Shown: positions 48,937-58,427, counted from the stretch's first letter. The stretch is 64,000 nt of DNA from Collimonas fungivorans Ter331 (GCF_000221045.1 NC_015856.1:4422542-4486541); one strand, 5' to 3'. Program-made: numbers and translations. Notes: a model not told the origin generated them from the letters alone.

Positions 48937-49422
48937 TTAGGAACCGCTCAATTTGGTTTTAATATAGTTGAGTGCAGCATTGTTGGTGATATCAGCACTT
49001 GCCTTTGCCTCCCATTTAATGGCTGTATCGCCTTGATTAGGAGTTGACGAAAATTTAATTGTCGCATTCTTTGGGACATTAGTACCGAGGACATCGTTAA
49101 ATGTCGCGGTAATTTCACCAGTAGTTGCTGTAGGACCGCTAGTTATCGTATATGTTGCTTCCTTAGTTGCAATGAGTTTGATTCCAGCTGCAGTGAGGGC
49201 ATTGGTATCCGGGAACGAACCATTGGTCTGGAAGAATTCGGACATCGCCAGTTCGATAGGACCAACACCAGCTGCCACGTTAGACAGTTTGGCGCGCATT
49301 GTGTAGTCCTGATACTGAGGAATTGCCACGGCAGCCAGGATACCGATGATCGCCACGACGATCATCAATTCGATCAGGGTAAAACCGCGCTGGGCACGTT
49401 TAATCATTTTCATCGATTTCAT
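48937..49422 (-). CDS. pilA: Type IV major pilin, cysteine-free
   Basis: 161 residues, CGGAG before ATG. The prepilin leader [13 protein letters not shown] is cut before Phe; the mature start [20 protein letters not shown] has the required Glu5 and the hydrophobic helix. The globular part (about 50-161) is Thr/Ala-rich. There is no cysteine anywhere, so the C-terminal disulfide loop normal for this family is missing. The protein ends ...TKLSGS with a terminal Ser, the residue glycosylated in some Pseudomonas pilins. A perfect sigma-54 promoter lies about 50 bases upstream and a terminator downstream, so it is a strong single-gene unit. The GC content is lower than that of its neighbours. Confidence 0.95.
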   Translation of the reverse strand: MKSMKMIKRAQRGFTLIELMIVVAIIGILAAVAIPQYQDYTMRAKLSNVAAGVGPIELAMSEFFQTNGSFPDTNALTAAGIKLIATKEATYTITSGPTATTGEITATFNDVLGTNVPKNATIKFSSTPNQGDTAIKWEAKASADITNNAALNYIKTKLSGS

Positions 49423-49740
49423 TTGTTTCTCCGGTTAATAAAAAGGGGGCTTCACTACACAGGGGGATAGAGCAATGTCTGTGCCAGTGGAAAATCGCGG
49501 CTTTTGTTTGATCGGCGCCGGGAAAAGTGAGGAAATTTGGCAGATTTTTGATACCGCGCTGACAAAGTTTGTCACAAGAAACCGTATCGATTTTTTATTT
49601 ATCGCCCCTCCGATGTCCGGCGATCTTCAGGGTTTAACAATACCAAAAAGACAAGACATCAAGCCATGTTATCGCATGCCTGGATAAATGAAACCGGCAT
49701 TCATCTTAAATCCGACCGGATACTGCGTCTGCCAGCATTT
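49423..49740. other. Spacer upstream of pilA
   Basis: 318 bases between pilA and the FHA gene stop. It contains the sigma-54 promoter at 49472-49486; any activator sites (PilR) should lie at about 49540-49650. No gene was recognised. Confidence 0.6.
49472..49486 (-). promoter_or_regulatory. Sigma-54 promoter of pilA
   Basis: The reverse strand reads TGGCACAGACATTGC, an exact match to the sigma-54 -24/-12 consensus (TGGCAC-N5-TTGC). Transcription would start about 12 bases downstream, giving a leader of about 40 bases before pilA. In Pseudomonas and relatives pilA uses sigma-54 with the PilS-PilR system. Confidence 0.9.
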
Positions 49741-50343
49741 TTAAACAGCCTTCCAGGAAAATTTCATCAAAGTCCCTGCAATATCAATCACATCCTCATC
49801 CTTAAGCGCCCGTGCTCCCGAGCTCAGCGGTGTATCGTTGACCCGGGTATAAGTCTGTCCTTCGACATGAGTCAGCTCATAGCCATGCGGCCGACGCGTG
49901 ACTATGGCAACCTGAATGCCGGGACGCCCAATAGTAGTCAACACCTTGGTCAGCAACATCTCCTTACCGGCACTAGGCCCATCCAGCACAGTAATAGTGG
50001 CATCCGGCCGCGGCACAGGAAACATCTTCGGCCGGTTGTCCTTGATTTCCTCATCCGTATCAACCTGATACAACAGCTTGTACCTGGCCATCTGGATCAC
50101 ATCGTTATGCTGCAGGAAATGTTTGGTGACCGGATGACCGTTGACCTGGGTGCCGTTGGTGCTGTTGAGATCTTCCAGGAACGAATCGTTGTAGATAGTA
50201 ATGATGACCGCATGTTCGCCGCTGATGGCAAGGTTATCAATGACCATGTCATTGTGGGCGCGGCGGCCGATGGTGGTGCGCTCTTTGGTGAGCGTCATCT
50301 CTTGTATCACGGTGCCGCCTTTGGTCAGGATGATCTTCGCCAT
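49741..50343 (-). CDS. FHA-domain protein
   Basis: 200 residues with no signal or membrane part. The first FHA domain (about 1-95) is intact: TTIGRRAHNDMVIDNLAISG, EHAVIITI and LEDLNSTNGTQVNGHPV carry the Gly-Arg, Ser, His and Asn residues that bind phosphothreonine. A second repeat (about 110-200; TIGRPGIQVAIVTRRPHGYE) keeps the FHA outline but lacks the Ser-x-x-His and Asn-Gly-Thr residues, so it probably does not bind phosphopeptide. It lies about 170 bases downstream of the PP2C phosphatase gene on the same strand. Confidence 0.88.
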   Translation of the reverse strand: MAKIILTKGGTVIQEMTLTKERTTIGRRAHNDMVIDNLAISGEHAVIITIYNDSFLEDLNSTNGTQVNGHPVTKHFLQHNDVIQMARYKLLYQVDTDEEIKDNRPKMFPVPRPDATITVLDGPSAGKEMLLTKVLTTIGRPGIQVAIVTRRPHGYELTHVEGQTYTRVNDTPLSSGARALKDEDVIDIAGTLMKFSWKAV

Positions 50344-50514
50344 TCCTATCTCTTTCGGGAAACGCTATCTGTAAGTTAATTTAAAAGCAAGCTGCAGATC
50401 CGGCCACGTCCGCAGCTACTGGTATATCCGGTTTCACATACTTCCACAAACCCCAGTTTAATGTTGTTTCGGGGCAATGACACTCAAAATCCGGGATTTA
50501 TATCGGGCGCCGGC

Positions 50515-51291
50515 TTATTCGCCAGCCTGTCCGTTATCCGGCACGCTGACCAGGATCACCGACACATTGTCCTGTCCGCCCGACTGGTTGGCAGCATTGA
50601 TAAGCATGGTGCATGCCATCTTCAGGTCGCCCTGGGCGTCGCTGACAATATTGAAGATATCCTCGTCGCCGATCCGGTCCGACAATCCATCCGAACACAG
50701 CAAATAAAGATCGCCGGCCGCCACCTGATGCTGATGAACTTCCACCACCAGCTGGTAATCGATGCCGACGGCACGTGTAACAATATTACGGTTGTTAGCG
50801 AATTGCGCGTCTTCGGCGCGGATCAGGCCGGCGTCGATCTGTTCCTGCAGCAGGGAGTGGTCGCGCGTCAGCTGTTCCAGCAAACCGTCGCGGATGCGAT
50901 ACGCGCGCGAATCGCCGACATGGGCGATGCTGACGCTGCCCTGCGGCGCGAACCAGGCTACCACCAGGGTGGTGCCCATGCCGCGGTATTCCGGCTCGCG
51001 GCGGGCGGCGTTGATGATGGTGCTGTTGGCCTGGCGCACGGCCTGCATCAGCCACAGGCGCGTCGGCAGCTCGGCTTCCGGCTTCTGCAGGCGGCGGTAC
51101 TCCTGCAGTTGGCTTTCGATTTCTTCCTGGATGGCGACGGTGGCGATGCTGCTGGCGACTTCACCGGCGTTGTAGCCGCCCATGCCGTCGGCCAGGATCG
51201 CCAGCTGCAGGACATCGTCGACCACGACGGTGTCTTCGTTTTGTACTCGCACCATACCAATATCCGTTTTGGCGGCAAACTCAAGCGGCAT
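50515..51291 (-). CDS. PP2C-type serine/threonine phosphatase (Stp1-like)
   Basis: 258 residues from the ATG at MPLEFAAK; a GTG four codons earlier is an alternative. PP2C motifs: KTDIGMVRVQNEDTVVVDD, AILADGMGGYNAGEVASSIA, GTTLVVAWFAPQGSVSIAHV with GDSRAYRI, TRDHSLLQEQIDAG, CSDGLSDRIGDEDIF and GGQDNVSVILV. All metal-binding Asp residues are visible. It should remove phosphate from Ser/Thr. The FHA gene follows, but no Ser/Thr kinase gene is in the window, so the substrate and the opposing kinase must be elsewhere. Confidence 0.93.
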   Translation of the reverse strand: MPLEFAAKTDIGMVRVQNEDTVVVDDVLQLAILADGMGGYNAGEVASSIATVAIQEEIESQLQEYRRLQKPEAELPTRLWLMQAVRQANSTIINAARREPEYRGMGTTLVVAWFAPQGSVSIAHVGDSRAYRIRDGLLEQLTRDHSLLQEQIDAGLIRAEDAQFANNRNIVTRAVGIDYQLVVEVHQHQVAAGDLYLLCSDGLSDRIGDEDIFNIVSDAQGDLKMACTMLINAANQSGGQDNVSVILVSVPDNGQAGE

Positions 51292-51449
51292 ATGTCGAGA
51301 CACGATAAAAAGTTATGGCAGATCAGACGATTGCCTAGTTACAAGTATTTTCCTTGGTTCTGCTGGGGACGGCAAGACAAATTGCAAAGTCGGCGGCCGC
51401 CCTGCTCCTGGATGCGACACCTGTAATCCGGCCCGGTTGTGCGCGGCAA

Positions 51450-51476
51450 TAAAAAGGGAGCCGAAGCTCCCTTTTC
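51450..51476 (-). terminator. Intrinsic terminator of sucCD
   Basis: On the reverse strand GGGAGC-TTCG-GCTCCC, a UUCG-capped stem, followed by TTTTTATT. Located about 60 bases after the sucD stop. Confidence 0.9.
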
Positions 51477-51534
51477 ATAGTCCGGGCAGGTAATCGTCTA
51501 TACGATAAGCGCCTGCCCTGCTAGCCAGCGACGA

Positions 51535-52416
51535 TTACAGCATCGCTTTCAGCAAACGCGCCATTTCCGATGGATTCTTGGTGACGGTGATGCCACACGC
51601 TTCCATGATGTCCAGCTTGGCTTGCGCAGTGTCGGCGCCGCCCGAGATCAGCGCGCCGGCATGGCCCATGCGCTTGCCCGGAGGAGCGGTAACGCCGGCG
51701 ATGAAGCTGACCACCGGCTTCTTCATGTTGTCCTTGATCCAATAAGCGGCATTCGCTTCGTCCGGACCGCCGATTTCGCCAATCATGATGACCGCGTCTG
51801 TGTCAGGATCGTCATTGAACATCTTCATGATGTCGATGTGCTTCAAGCCGTTGATCGGATCGCCGCCGATGCCGACTGCCGATGACTGGCCCAGGCCCAG
51901 TGCGGTCAGCTGACCGACTGCTTCATAAGTCAGGGTGCCGGAGCGCGAAACCACGCCGATGCGGCCCTTCTTGTGGATGTGGCCCGGCATGATGCCGATC
52001 TTGATTTCGTCCGGCGTGATCAGGCCTGGGCAGTTAGGTCCGAGCAGCAAGGTCTTGCTGCCAGCTTTTGCCATGCGGTCTTTCAACGCCAGCATGTCGC
52101 GTACAGGAATGCCTTCAGTGATGCAGATGGCCAGGTCGAGTTCGGCTTCGACGGCTTCCCAGATCGCTGCTGCCGCGCCTGCTGGCGGCACATAGATCAC
52201 CGAAACGTTGGCGCCGGTGGCGGCCTTGGCTTCGGAAACGTTAGCGAAAATCGGGATGCCTTCGAAATCTTCGCCGGCTTTTTTCGGATTCACGCCAGCG
52301 ACAAACGCGTTCTTGCCGTTTGCGTAGTCGCGGCAGCCGCGGGTGTGAAATTGGCCGGTCTTGCCGGTAATGCCTTGGGTGACGACTTTAGTGTCTTTGT
52401 TGATCAGGATCGACAT
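51535..52416 (-). CDS. sucD: Succinyl-CoA ligase, alpha subunit
   Basis: 293 residues, AGGAAC before ATG. Motifs: TQGITGKTGQFHTRGCRDYA, ASVIYVPPAGAAAAIWEAVE-type CoA-binding segments, LLGPNCPGLITPDEIKIGIM, IGVVSRSGTLTYEAVGQLTA and the phosphorylated His in FIAGVTAPPGKRMGHAGALI (GHAGA). It converts succinyl-CoA to succinate with formation of ATP in the TCA cycle. It starts 20 bases after sucC. Confidence 0.97.
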   Translation of the reverse strand: MSILINKDTKVVTQGITGKTGQFHTRGCRDYANGKNAFVAGVNPKKAGEDFEGIPIFANVSEAKAATGANVSVIYVPPAGAAAAIWEAVEAELDLAICITEGIPVRDMLALKDRMAKAGSKTLLLGPNCPGLITPDEIKIGIMPGHIHKKGRIGVVSRSGTLTYEAVGQLTALGLGQSSAVGIGGDPINGLKHIDIMKMFNDDPDTDAVIMIGEIGGPDEANAAYWIKDNMKKPVVSFIAGVTAPPGKRMGHAGALISGGADTAQAKLDIMEACGITVTKNPSEMARLLKAML

Positions 52417-52436
52417 AGTTGTTCCTAGTTATTTAC

Positions 52437-53603
52437 TTATTTACCGTTAGCCGCAGCAACAACCTTCTGCGCCGCTTCTTCCATGCTGTCCGCCGCGATG
52501 ATCGGCAGGCCGGAGTCGGCCAGCATTTTCTTGCCGATTTCTTCGTTGGTGCCCTTCATGCGGACCACCAGCGGCACTTGCAGCGAAACGGCCTTGGATG
52601 CAGTGATGACGCCTTCAGCGATCACGTCGCAGCGCATGATGCCGCCGAAGATGTTGACCAGGATGGCTTTCAGGCCTGGATTCTTCAACATGATCTTGAA
52701 TGCTTCAGTGACTTTTTCAGCAGTTGCGCCGCCGCCAACGTCGAGGAAGTTGGCAGGTTCGCCGCCGAACAGCTTGATGGTGTCCATGGTGGCCATGGCC
52801 AAGCCGGCGCCGTTTACCAGGCAACCGATATTGCCGTCGAGCGAGATGTAAGCCAGGTCGAATTTCGAAGCTTCGATTTCAGCTGGATCTTCTTCGTCCA
52901 GGTCGCGGTAGGCGACGATTTCAGGATGGCGGAACAGGGCGTTGGCGTCGAAGTTAAACTTGGCGTCCAGGGCGATGACCTTGCCGGAACCGGTGACGAT
53001 CAGCGGATTGATTTCGGCCAGCGAGCAATCGGTATCCCAGTAAGCCTTGTACAGACCTTGCAACTGGACGCGCGCATCGGCGATCGAACCGGCAGGAACA
53101 CCGATCAGGGTGCTGATGCTGTCAGCTTCAGCATCGGTCAGGCCGGTAGCCGGGTCGATGACGACTTGATGAATTTTTTCAGGGTGGCTGGCTGCGACTT
53201 CTTCGATGTCCATACCGCCTTCGCTGGATGCCATCAGCACCACGCGCTGGCTGACACGGTCGGTGACCATGCTGACGTACAGTTCTTGCTTGATGTCTGC
53301 GCCTTCTTCGATCAACAGGCGACGGACTTTCTGGCCTTCAGGGCCGGTCTGGTGCGTGACCAGCTGCATGCCGAGGATCTGGCTGGCGTATTCGCGCACT
53401 TGTTCCAGCGACTTGGCAACCTTGACGCCGCCGCCCTTGCCGCGACCGCCGGCGTGGATCTGGGCTTTGACGACCCAAACCGAACCGCCCAGGGTTTCCG
53501 CTGCCTTGACCGCGTCATCGACGTTCAGGCACGGGATGCCACGCGGTGTTGTCACTCCGAACTGACGGAGAATTTCCTTACCCTGATACTCATGGATCTT
53601 CAT
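52437..53603 (-). CDS. sucC: Succinyl-CoA ligase, beta subunit
   Basis: 388 residues. ATP-grasp subunit: [80 protein letters not shown] and [18 protein letters not shown]. It partners SucD. Unlike in E. coli, the pair is not joined to sdh or the 2-oxoglutarate dehydrogenase genes but lies next to recA-recX, an order common in betaproteobacteria. Confidence 0.97.
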   Translation of the reverse strand: MKIHEYQGKEILRQFGVTTPRGIPCLNVDDAVKAAETLGGSVWVVKAQIHAGGRGKGGGVKVAKSLEQVREYASQILGMQLVTHQTGPEGQKVRRLLIEEGADIKQELYVSMVTDRVSQRVVLMASSEGGMDIEEVAASHPEKIHQVVIDPATGLTDAEADSISTLIGVPAGSIADARVQLQGLYKAYWDTDCSLAEINPLIVTGSGKVIALDAKFNFDANALFRHPEIVAYRDLDEEDPAEIEASKFDLAYISLDGNIGCLVNGAGLAMATMDTIKLFGGEPANFLDVGGGATAEKVTEAFKIMLKNPGLKAILVNIFGGIMRCDVIAEGVITASKAVSLQVPLVVRMKGTNEEIGKKMLADSGLPIIAADSMEEAAQKVVAAANGK

Positions 53604-53660
53604 ACGAGCTTCCCTTCTGACACTTAATTGAATGAAATTGCTTGGTTGGATAAATATGGC

Positions 53661-53755
53661 TCTAAATGCGATGGCTCTAAATGCGATGGTTCTAATGCGA
53701 CGGTTCTAATGCGACGGTTCTAAATGCGGTGTTTCTAAATGCGGCGATTCTAAAT
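53661..53755. repeat. Minisatellite of 14/15-bp units at the end of the DUF2889 gene
   Basis: Six complete tandem units plus a partial one. The consensus 15-mer is TCTAAATGCGATGGT; units start at 53661, 53676, 53691, 53705, 53719, 53734 and 53749. The units at 53691 and 53705 are 14 bases long, having lost one A of TCTAAATG. The first three units and one base of the fourth lie beyond the stop of the DUF2889 gene; the rest encode its C-terminal PHLE-type repeats. Confidence 0.93.
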
Positions 53756-54314
53756 CAGACTCGGTGTCGGTTCCTGCGGGAGGGCTGATTGCCCACTTCG
53801 GATAATATTTGGCGACAACTGCGCCTTCACTACGTAAAGCATGGCAGCGATCAAGCTGGGGCGGCTTCTGGTCGGCAGCGCGATTGATCTCGCCGCCGAA
53901 AGCCTGTAATGCAGCGGTCGGCAATATCTGCGCCAACTCGGTCAGATGGGTACAGCCGAGCGCGCCGCCGATATTCTCTCTCAGAGCGTGGCGGAAACCC
54001 TTGACCAGGCTCAAGCCGATCAATTTCTTGTAATCAGGTTCGATGGTGTTGCAATGGCCGCGATACGGCACCGCTTCGGAATTCGCCTCGACCTCGACGA
54101 TCACGAACTGGCGGTCGAGCGTCAGCCGCAGCCACAGGCTGTGCAGGGGCTGGCCTGCCGGTAAATTGCCGGCTGGCAAAGGAAGATCGAAGGGTTTGGT
54201 ATCGGTAACATGGGCGTCGATTTCCCATAGGTCGTCGTCACGTACGAACGCGTCGATCTGAATCGCGCGGGTGTGCTTCAACGCTCGGCGGGAAATGGAA
54301 GGTGTCAGAGACAT
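53706..54314 (-). CDS. DUF2889-family protein with repeat-encoded tail
   Basis: 202 residues. The core (about 1-170) fits the DUF2889 family: LKHTRAIQIDAFVRDDDLWE, IDAHVTDTKPFDLP, LWLRLTLDRQFVIVEVEANS, CNTIEPDYKKLIGLSLVKGF and LGCTHLTELAQILPTAALQA. The function is unknown. The last 18 residues (LESPHLETPHLEPSH) come from a minisatellite; a missing base in one unit turns CAT-TTA into CAT-TAG and so creates the stop. Without it the frame would continue through more repeats. It lies between recX and sucC. Confidence 0.85.
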   Translation of the reverse strand: MSLTPSISRRALKHTRAIQIDAFVRDDDLWEIDAHVTDTKPFDLPLPAGNLPAGQPLHSLWLRLTLDRQFVIVEVEANSEAVPYRGHCNTIEPDYKKLIGLSLVKGFRHALRENIGGALGCTHLTELAQILPTAALQAFGGEINRAADQKPPQLDRCHALRSEGAVVAKYYPKWAISPPAGTDTESDLESPHLETPHLEPSH

Positions 54315-54519
54315 AATGGTGGACTGATTTGCGTGTCGTTACCACAGTTTCTATGGTAACTGCCGCTCCTGCGGTTTGCAAAAAACCCCAAAAGTGTAGC
54401 ACAGCTTGGCGGGCTTAGCGATTTTGATGGGCCGTTGCAAAATAGCCACTGCCGGTCACCACCATTCAAATCAGCAGGGAAAACGGAGCGGAAACACGGT
54501 GGAAAACACTGCCCCGGAC

Positions 54520-54990
54520 TCAGTAACCTTCGCCGTCGCTGTCATCATCGCCGCCACCTTTCACCGCCGCCTGTATCGCTCGATGAGAAAATCCGCGCTG
54601 CAGCAAGAAACGCATCTGCTTGGCGCGCTCTTCGGCGCTGGCCGGGACTTGCTTGAATTTCTTGCGCCAGACTTCGCGCGCGCGGGCGATTTCGCCGCTG
54701 GCCAGGCCGGCCTTGATGTCTACCAGCGCATCGGCATCGATGCCGTGGCTTTGCAGTTCCGACAGGATGCGGCTGTTGCCGTAACGATGGGCACGCCTGT
54801 GAATCAAGGATTCGGAAAAACGCGCCTGCGACAGGAGTTTTGCCGCCTCCAGCGTATCCAGCAAGGCTTCGATATCGTCGCCTTCCTGCGCATAACGGGC
54901 CAGTTTGCGCGCCAGCTCCAGGCGGCTGTGCTCGCGCGCCGACAGATAACGCAGCGCCCTGGCCTTGAGACTGATCTGTGGTTTTGCCAT
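54520..54990 (-). CDS. recX: Regulatory protein RecX
   Basis: 156 residues, AGGAAG before ATG. The three-helix repeat pattern of RecX is clear: [60 protein letters not shown] and [20 protein letters not shown] with [18 protein letters not shown]. RecX limits RecA filament growth. It lies 126 bases downstream of recA, so it is probably expressed by read-through from the SOS-controlled recA promoter. Confidence 0.95.
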   Translation of the reverse strand: MAKPQISLKARALRYLSAREHSRLELARKLARYAQEGDDIEALLDTLEAAKLLSQARFSESLIHRRAHRYGNSRILSELQSHGIDADALVDIKAGLASGEIARAREVWRKKFKQVPASAEERAKQMRFLLQRGFSHRAIQAAVKGGGDDDSDGEGY

Positions 54991-55116
54991 GGCAGCTTCC
55001 TGTAGTTCTAAATACCTGCCCGAAAACTAAAACGCCTTTCAACAATCCATCCGGCGGATATGTATGAAAGGCGTTTGCCGAACGGGGCCGGCGGACATCG
55101 CTAAAGGCGAAGTCTA

Positions 55117-56226
55117 TTAAACCGGCTCTTCAGCCTTGGCAGCAGCCTTGCTTGCCTTGGCAGCGGCTTTTTCCGCCGCCTTGTCGCCGCCGTCCGACTT
55201 GATCTCGCCCAGTAGCGGCACACCCAGCGAAGCACGCACCTTGTTTTCGATTTCACGCGCCAGTTCCGGCCGTTCTTTCAGGTAGGTACGGGCATTGTCC
55301 TTACCCTGGCCGATACGTTCGCCGTTGTAGCTGTACCAGGCGCCCGATTTTTCAACGATCTTGGCGTCGGAGCCGAGATCGAGGATTTCACCTTCGCGCG
55401 ATGTGCCTTCGCCATACAGGATGTCGAAATGCGCTTCCTTGAACGGCGGCGCGATCTTGTTCTTGACGACCTTGACCTTGGTTTCGTTGCCGATCACCTC
55501 ATCGCCCGACTTGATCGAACCGGTGCGGCGGATATCCAGCCGCACCGAAGCGTAGAACTTCAGCGCGTTGCCGCCGGTGGTGGTTTCCGGATTGCCGAAC
55601 ATGACGCCGATCTTCATGCGGATCTGGTTGATGAAGATCACCAGCGTGTTGGTGCGGTTGATGCTGCCGGTCAGCTTGCGCAGCGCTTGCGACATCAGGC
55701 GCGCTTGCAGGCCAGGCAGGGAATCGCCCATGTCGCCTTCGATTTCGGCGCGCGGCGTCAGCGCCGCCACCGAGTCGACCACGATCAGGTCGACGCCGCC
55801 CGAGCGCACCAGCGCATCGGTGATTTCCAGCGCCTGTTCGCCGGTGTCCGGCTGCGAAATCAGCAGCTCGGACAGGTTGATGCCCAGCTTCTGCGCATAA
55901 CCGACGTCCAGCGCATGTTCCGCATCGATGAACGCGCAAGTGCCGCCCAGCTTCTGCATTTCGGCGATGGTTTGCAGGGTCAGCGTGGTTTTACCGGAAG
56001 ATTCCGGACCGTAGATCTCGACCACCCGGCCGCGCGGCAGGCCGCCCACGCCCAGCGCGATGTCCAGGCCGAGCGAACCGGTCGAGACAACCTGCACTTC
56101 TTCGACCACGGCGCCGTCTTCCATGCGCATGACCGAACCTTTGCCGAATTGTTTTTCGATCTGCGCCAAGGCCGCGGCAAGGGCCTTGCTTTTATCCGGA
56201 TTGGGTGCGGATTTTTTATCGTCCAT
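55117..56226 (-). CDS. recA: Recombinase RecA
   Basis: 369 residues from the ATG at MDDKKSAPN; the frame is open 66 codons further up but this start gives normal RecA. Walker [21 protein letters not shown]1/L2 and core motifs: [60 protein letters not shown]. The C-terminus has an Ala/Lys-rich tail of about 25 residues, more basic than the acidic tail of E. coli RecA. It pairs homologous DNA and triggers LexA self-cleavage. A LexA box lies at 56299-56318. Confidence 0.98.
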   Translation of the reverse strand: MDDKKSAPNPDKSKALAAALAQIEKQFGKGSVMRMEDGAVVEEVQVVSTGSLGLDIALGVGGLPRGRVVEIYGPESSGKTTLTLQTIAEMQKLGGTCAFIDAEHALDVGYAQKLGINLSELLISQPDTGEQALEITDALVRSGGVDLIVVDSVAALTPRAEIEGDMGDSLPGLQARLMSQALRKLTGSINRTNTLVIFINQIRMKIGVMFGNPETTTGGNALKFYASVRLDIRRTGSIKSGDEVIGNETKVKVVKNKIAPPFKEAHFDILYGEGTSREGEILDLGSDAKIVEKSGAWYSYNGERIGQGKDNARTYLKERPELAREIENKVRASLGVPLLGEIKSDGGDKAAEKAAAKASKAAAKAEEPV

Positions 56227-56657
56227 GGTTGTTCTTTCGGCAAAAATGGTGAGTGATAATGGTGAATGATTCAGGACCTGAGCTAGAGCTTCAGGTAGTA
56301 CTGTATAAAAAAACAGTGATTTATGCAAGCACTGTCGCAAATTTTTAAAAGCCTGATGCATATTGTATGTGCAGAAATCTCTGCCGGCGATGCGAATCGC
56401 CCTAAATCCCCTGTAAAAAATCACGTTTTAGGTACGGACTTATTACGAATCTTATTGCCAGGGCTTAGAAACATCGGGCGCATTTCATGCTTATTACGCA
56501 TATCGTCATCAGGAAAAGTAAAAAGGATGCCGGATGCGCAAGAGGATGCAATAATCGTGACGCACATTTTGCTTCGGCCGCCAGTCGGCCGCCGGGCAAT
56601 GCGCCATATTTCGAGACAGGGGCAAGCGGCTTGCCCACTAATAAACGGGGAGAAGGT
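56227..56657. other. Divergent spacer between recA and ggt
   Basis: About 430 bases holding the recA promoter with its LexA box (reverse strand) and the ggt leader (forward). The forward ggt frame is open back to 56487, but only the ATG at 56658 has a good ribosome site. No other gene or repeat was recognised. Confidence 0.5.
56299..56318 (-). promoter_or_regulatory. LexA (SOS) box of recA
   Basis: CTGT-N8-ACAG at 56301-56316 within TACTGTATAAAAAAACAGTG closely matches the gamma/beta LexA consensus. It lies about 75-90 bases upstream of the recA ATG. Confidence 0.92.
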
Positions 56658-58427
56658 ATGCGTATTACATATTGGATGAAACCATTGGCGGCGTCGGCGC
56701 TGCTGCTGGGTTTGCTGGGCACGGTCCAGGCAGCGTCCGCACCTGCGGTCGAGGCGAAGAACGGCATGGTGGTGACTTCGCAGCACCTGGCGTCGCAGGT
56801 CGGGGTCGACATCCTGAAGATGGGCGGCAACGCGGTCGATGCGGCGGTAGCGGTCGGTTATGCGCAGGCGGTGGTAAATCCCTGCTGCGGCAATATCGGC
56901 GGCGGCGGCTTCATGACCATCCACCTGGCCGACGGCCGCGATACCTTCATCAATTTCCGCGAAACGGCGCCGGCCGCGGCCAGCGCCAACATGTACCTGG
57001 ACGCTAACGGCAAGGCGATCACCAACGCCAGCCTGTTCGGCTACCTGGCGGCCGGCGTGCCGGGCACCGTGCTGGGACTCGACAGTGCGCAACGCAAATA
57101 CGGCAAGCTGACCCGCGCTCAGGTGATGCAGCCGGCGATCAAGCTGGCGCGCGACGGCTACATCCTGAACCGCGGCGACACCGACATCCTCGACACCACC
57201 ATCGCCCAGTTCAAGAAGGACCCGGAAGCAGCGCGCCTGTTCCTGCGCCGCGACGGCACGCCGCTGCAGCCGGGCGACCGCCTGGTGCAAAAGGACCTGG
57301 CCAAGACGCTGGAAGCGATTTCGCGCAACGGCCCTGACGCCTTCTACAAAGGCGCGATCCCGGCCGCGGTGGAACGCGCTGCCAAGGCTGGCGGCGGCAT
57401 CATCACCGCAGCCGATTTCGCCGGCTACAAGATCAGCGAAAGCGCGCCGCTGTCGTGCAATTACCGCGGCTATGTGTTCGTCTCCGCGCCGCCGCCCAGC
57501 TCGGGCGGCGCCACCATGTGCCAGATCCTCAACATCCTCGAGGGCTACGACATGAGGGCGCTCGGGTTCCACTCAGCGTCGGCGGTGCATTACATGACCG
57601 AAGCGATGCGCCATTCCTACATGGACCGCAATACTTTCCTGGGCGACCCGGCGTTCGTCAAGAATCCGCTGGAGCGCTTGCTGAGCAAGGAATACGCAGC
57701 CTCCATCCGAGAGAAAATCGCCGCCGACAAAGCCACGCCGTCGGTAGAAGTGCAGCCCGGCATGGCGCCGCATGAAAAACCGGAAACCACGCATTATTCG
57801 ATCGTCGACAAGGACGGCAATGCGGTGTCCACCACCTACACCATCAACGGCCGCTTCGGCGCCGTCGTGATTGCGCCGGGCACCGGCTTCTTCCTCAACG
57901 ATGAAATGGACGACTTCACCGTCAAGGCCGGCGTGCAGAACCTGTTCGGCCTGGTGCAAGGCGCCACCAACTCGATCGCTCCGGGCAAGCGTCCGCTGTC
58001 GTCGATGGCGCCGACCCTGGTCACCAAGGATGGCAAGACCTACATGGTGCTTGGCTCGCCAGGCGGTTCGCGCATCATCACCATCACCCTGGAAACGGCC
58101 CTGAACGTGATCGACTACGGCATGGCGCCGCAGGAAGCGGTCGATGCGCCGCGCATCCACCACCAATGGCTGCCGGACGAGGTCTACTACGAAACCCGCG
58201 GCCTGTCGCCGGATACCCTGAAAATCCTGGATGGCATGGGCTACAAGATGAAAGAGCAAACCCCTTGGGGGGCGGCTGAGCTGATCATGATCGGCCTGCC
58301 CGGCGCAGCCGGCGTCGCCGGCGCCAGCTCGGGCAACGATGCAGGCGTATCGGGCGCGGTCCGTCCGGGCCTGTATTACGGCGCCAACGATACACGCCGC
58401 CCTGCCGGCGCTGCTATCGGTTACTAA
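56658..58427 (+). CDS. ggt: Gamma-glutamyltransferase
   Basis: 589 residues from the ATG behind GGGGAGAAGG. A signal peptide of about 24 residues ends in TVQA, so the enzyme is periplasmic. Family motifs: VVTSQHLASQVGVDILKMGG, NIGGGGFMTIH, AQVMQPAIKLARDGYILNRG, PPSSGGATMCQILNIL. The autoprocessing site is Thr377 in ETTHYSIVDKDGNAVSTTYT, and the oxyanion/substrate segment is PLSSMAPTLVTKDGKTYMVL with GSPGGSRI. It cleaves glutathione and other gamma-glutamyl compounds. A strong terminator follows. Confidence 0.96.
   Translation: MRITYWMKPLAASALLLGLLGTVQAASAPAVEAKNGMVVTSQHLASQVGVDILKMGGNAVDAAVAVGYAQAVVNPCCGNIGGGGFMTIHLADGRDTFINFRETAPAAASANMYLDANGKAITNASLFGYLAAGVPGTVLGLDSAQRKYGKLTRAQVMQPAIKLARDGYILNRGDTDILDTTIAQFKKDPEAARLFLRRDGTPLQPGDRLVQKDLAKTLEAISRNGPDAFYKGAIPAAVERAAKAGGGIITAADFAGYKISESAPLSCNYRGYVFVSAPPPSSGGATMCQILNILEGYDMRALGFHSASAVHYMTEAMRHSYMDRNTFLGDPAFVKNPLERLLSKEYAASIREKIAADKATPSVEVQPGMAPHEKPETTHYSIVDKDGNAVSTTYTINGRFGAVVIAPGTGFFLNDEMDDFTVKAGVQNLFGLVQGATNSIAPGKRPLSSMAPTLVTKDGKTYMVLGSPGGSRIITITLETALNVIDYGMAPQEAVDAPRIHHQWLPDEVYYETRGLSPDTLKILDGMGYKMKEQTPWGAAELIMIGLPGAAGVAGASSGNDAGVSGAVRPGLYYGANDTRRPAGAAIGY

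Noticed and set aside
53661..53755. Possible CRISPR array
   Set aside because: Units of 14-15 bases are contiguous with no spacers; it is a minisatellite.
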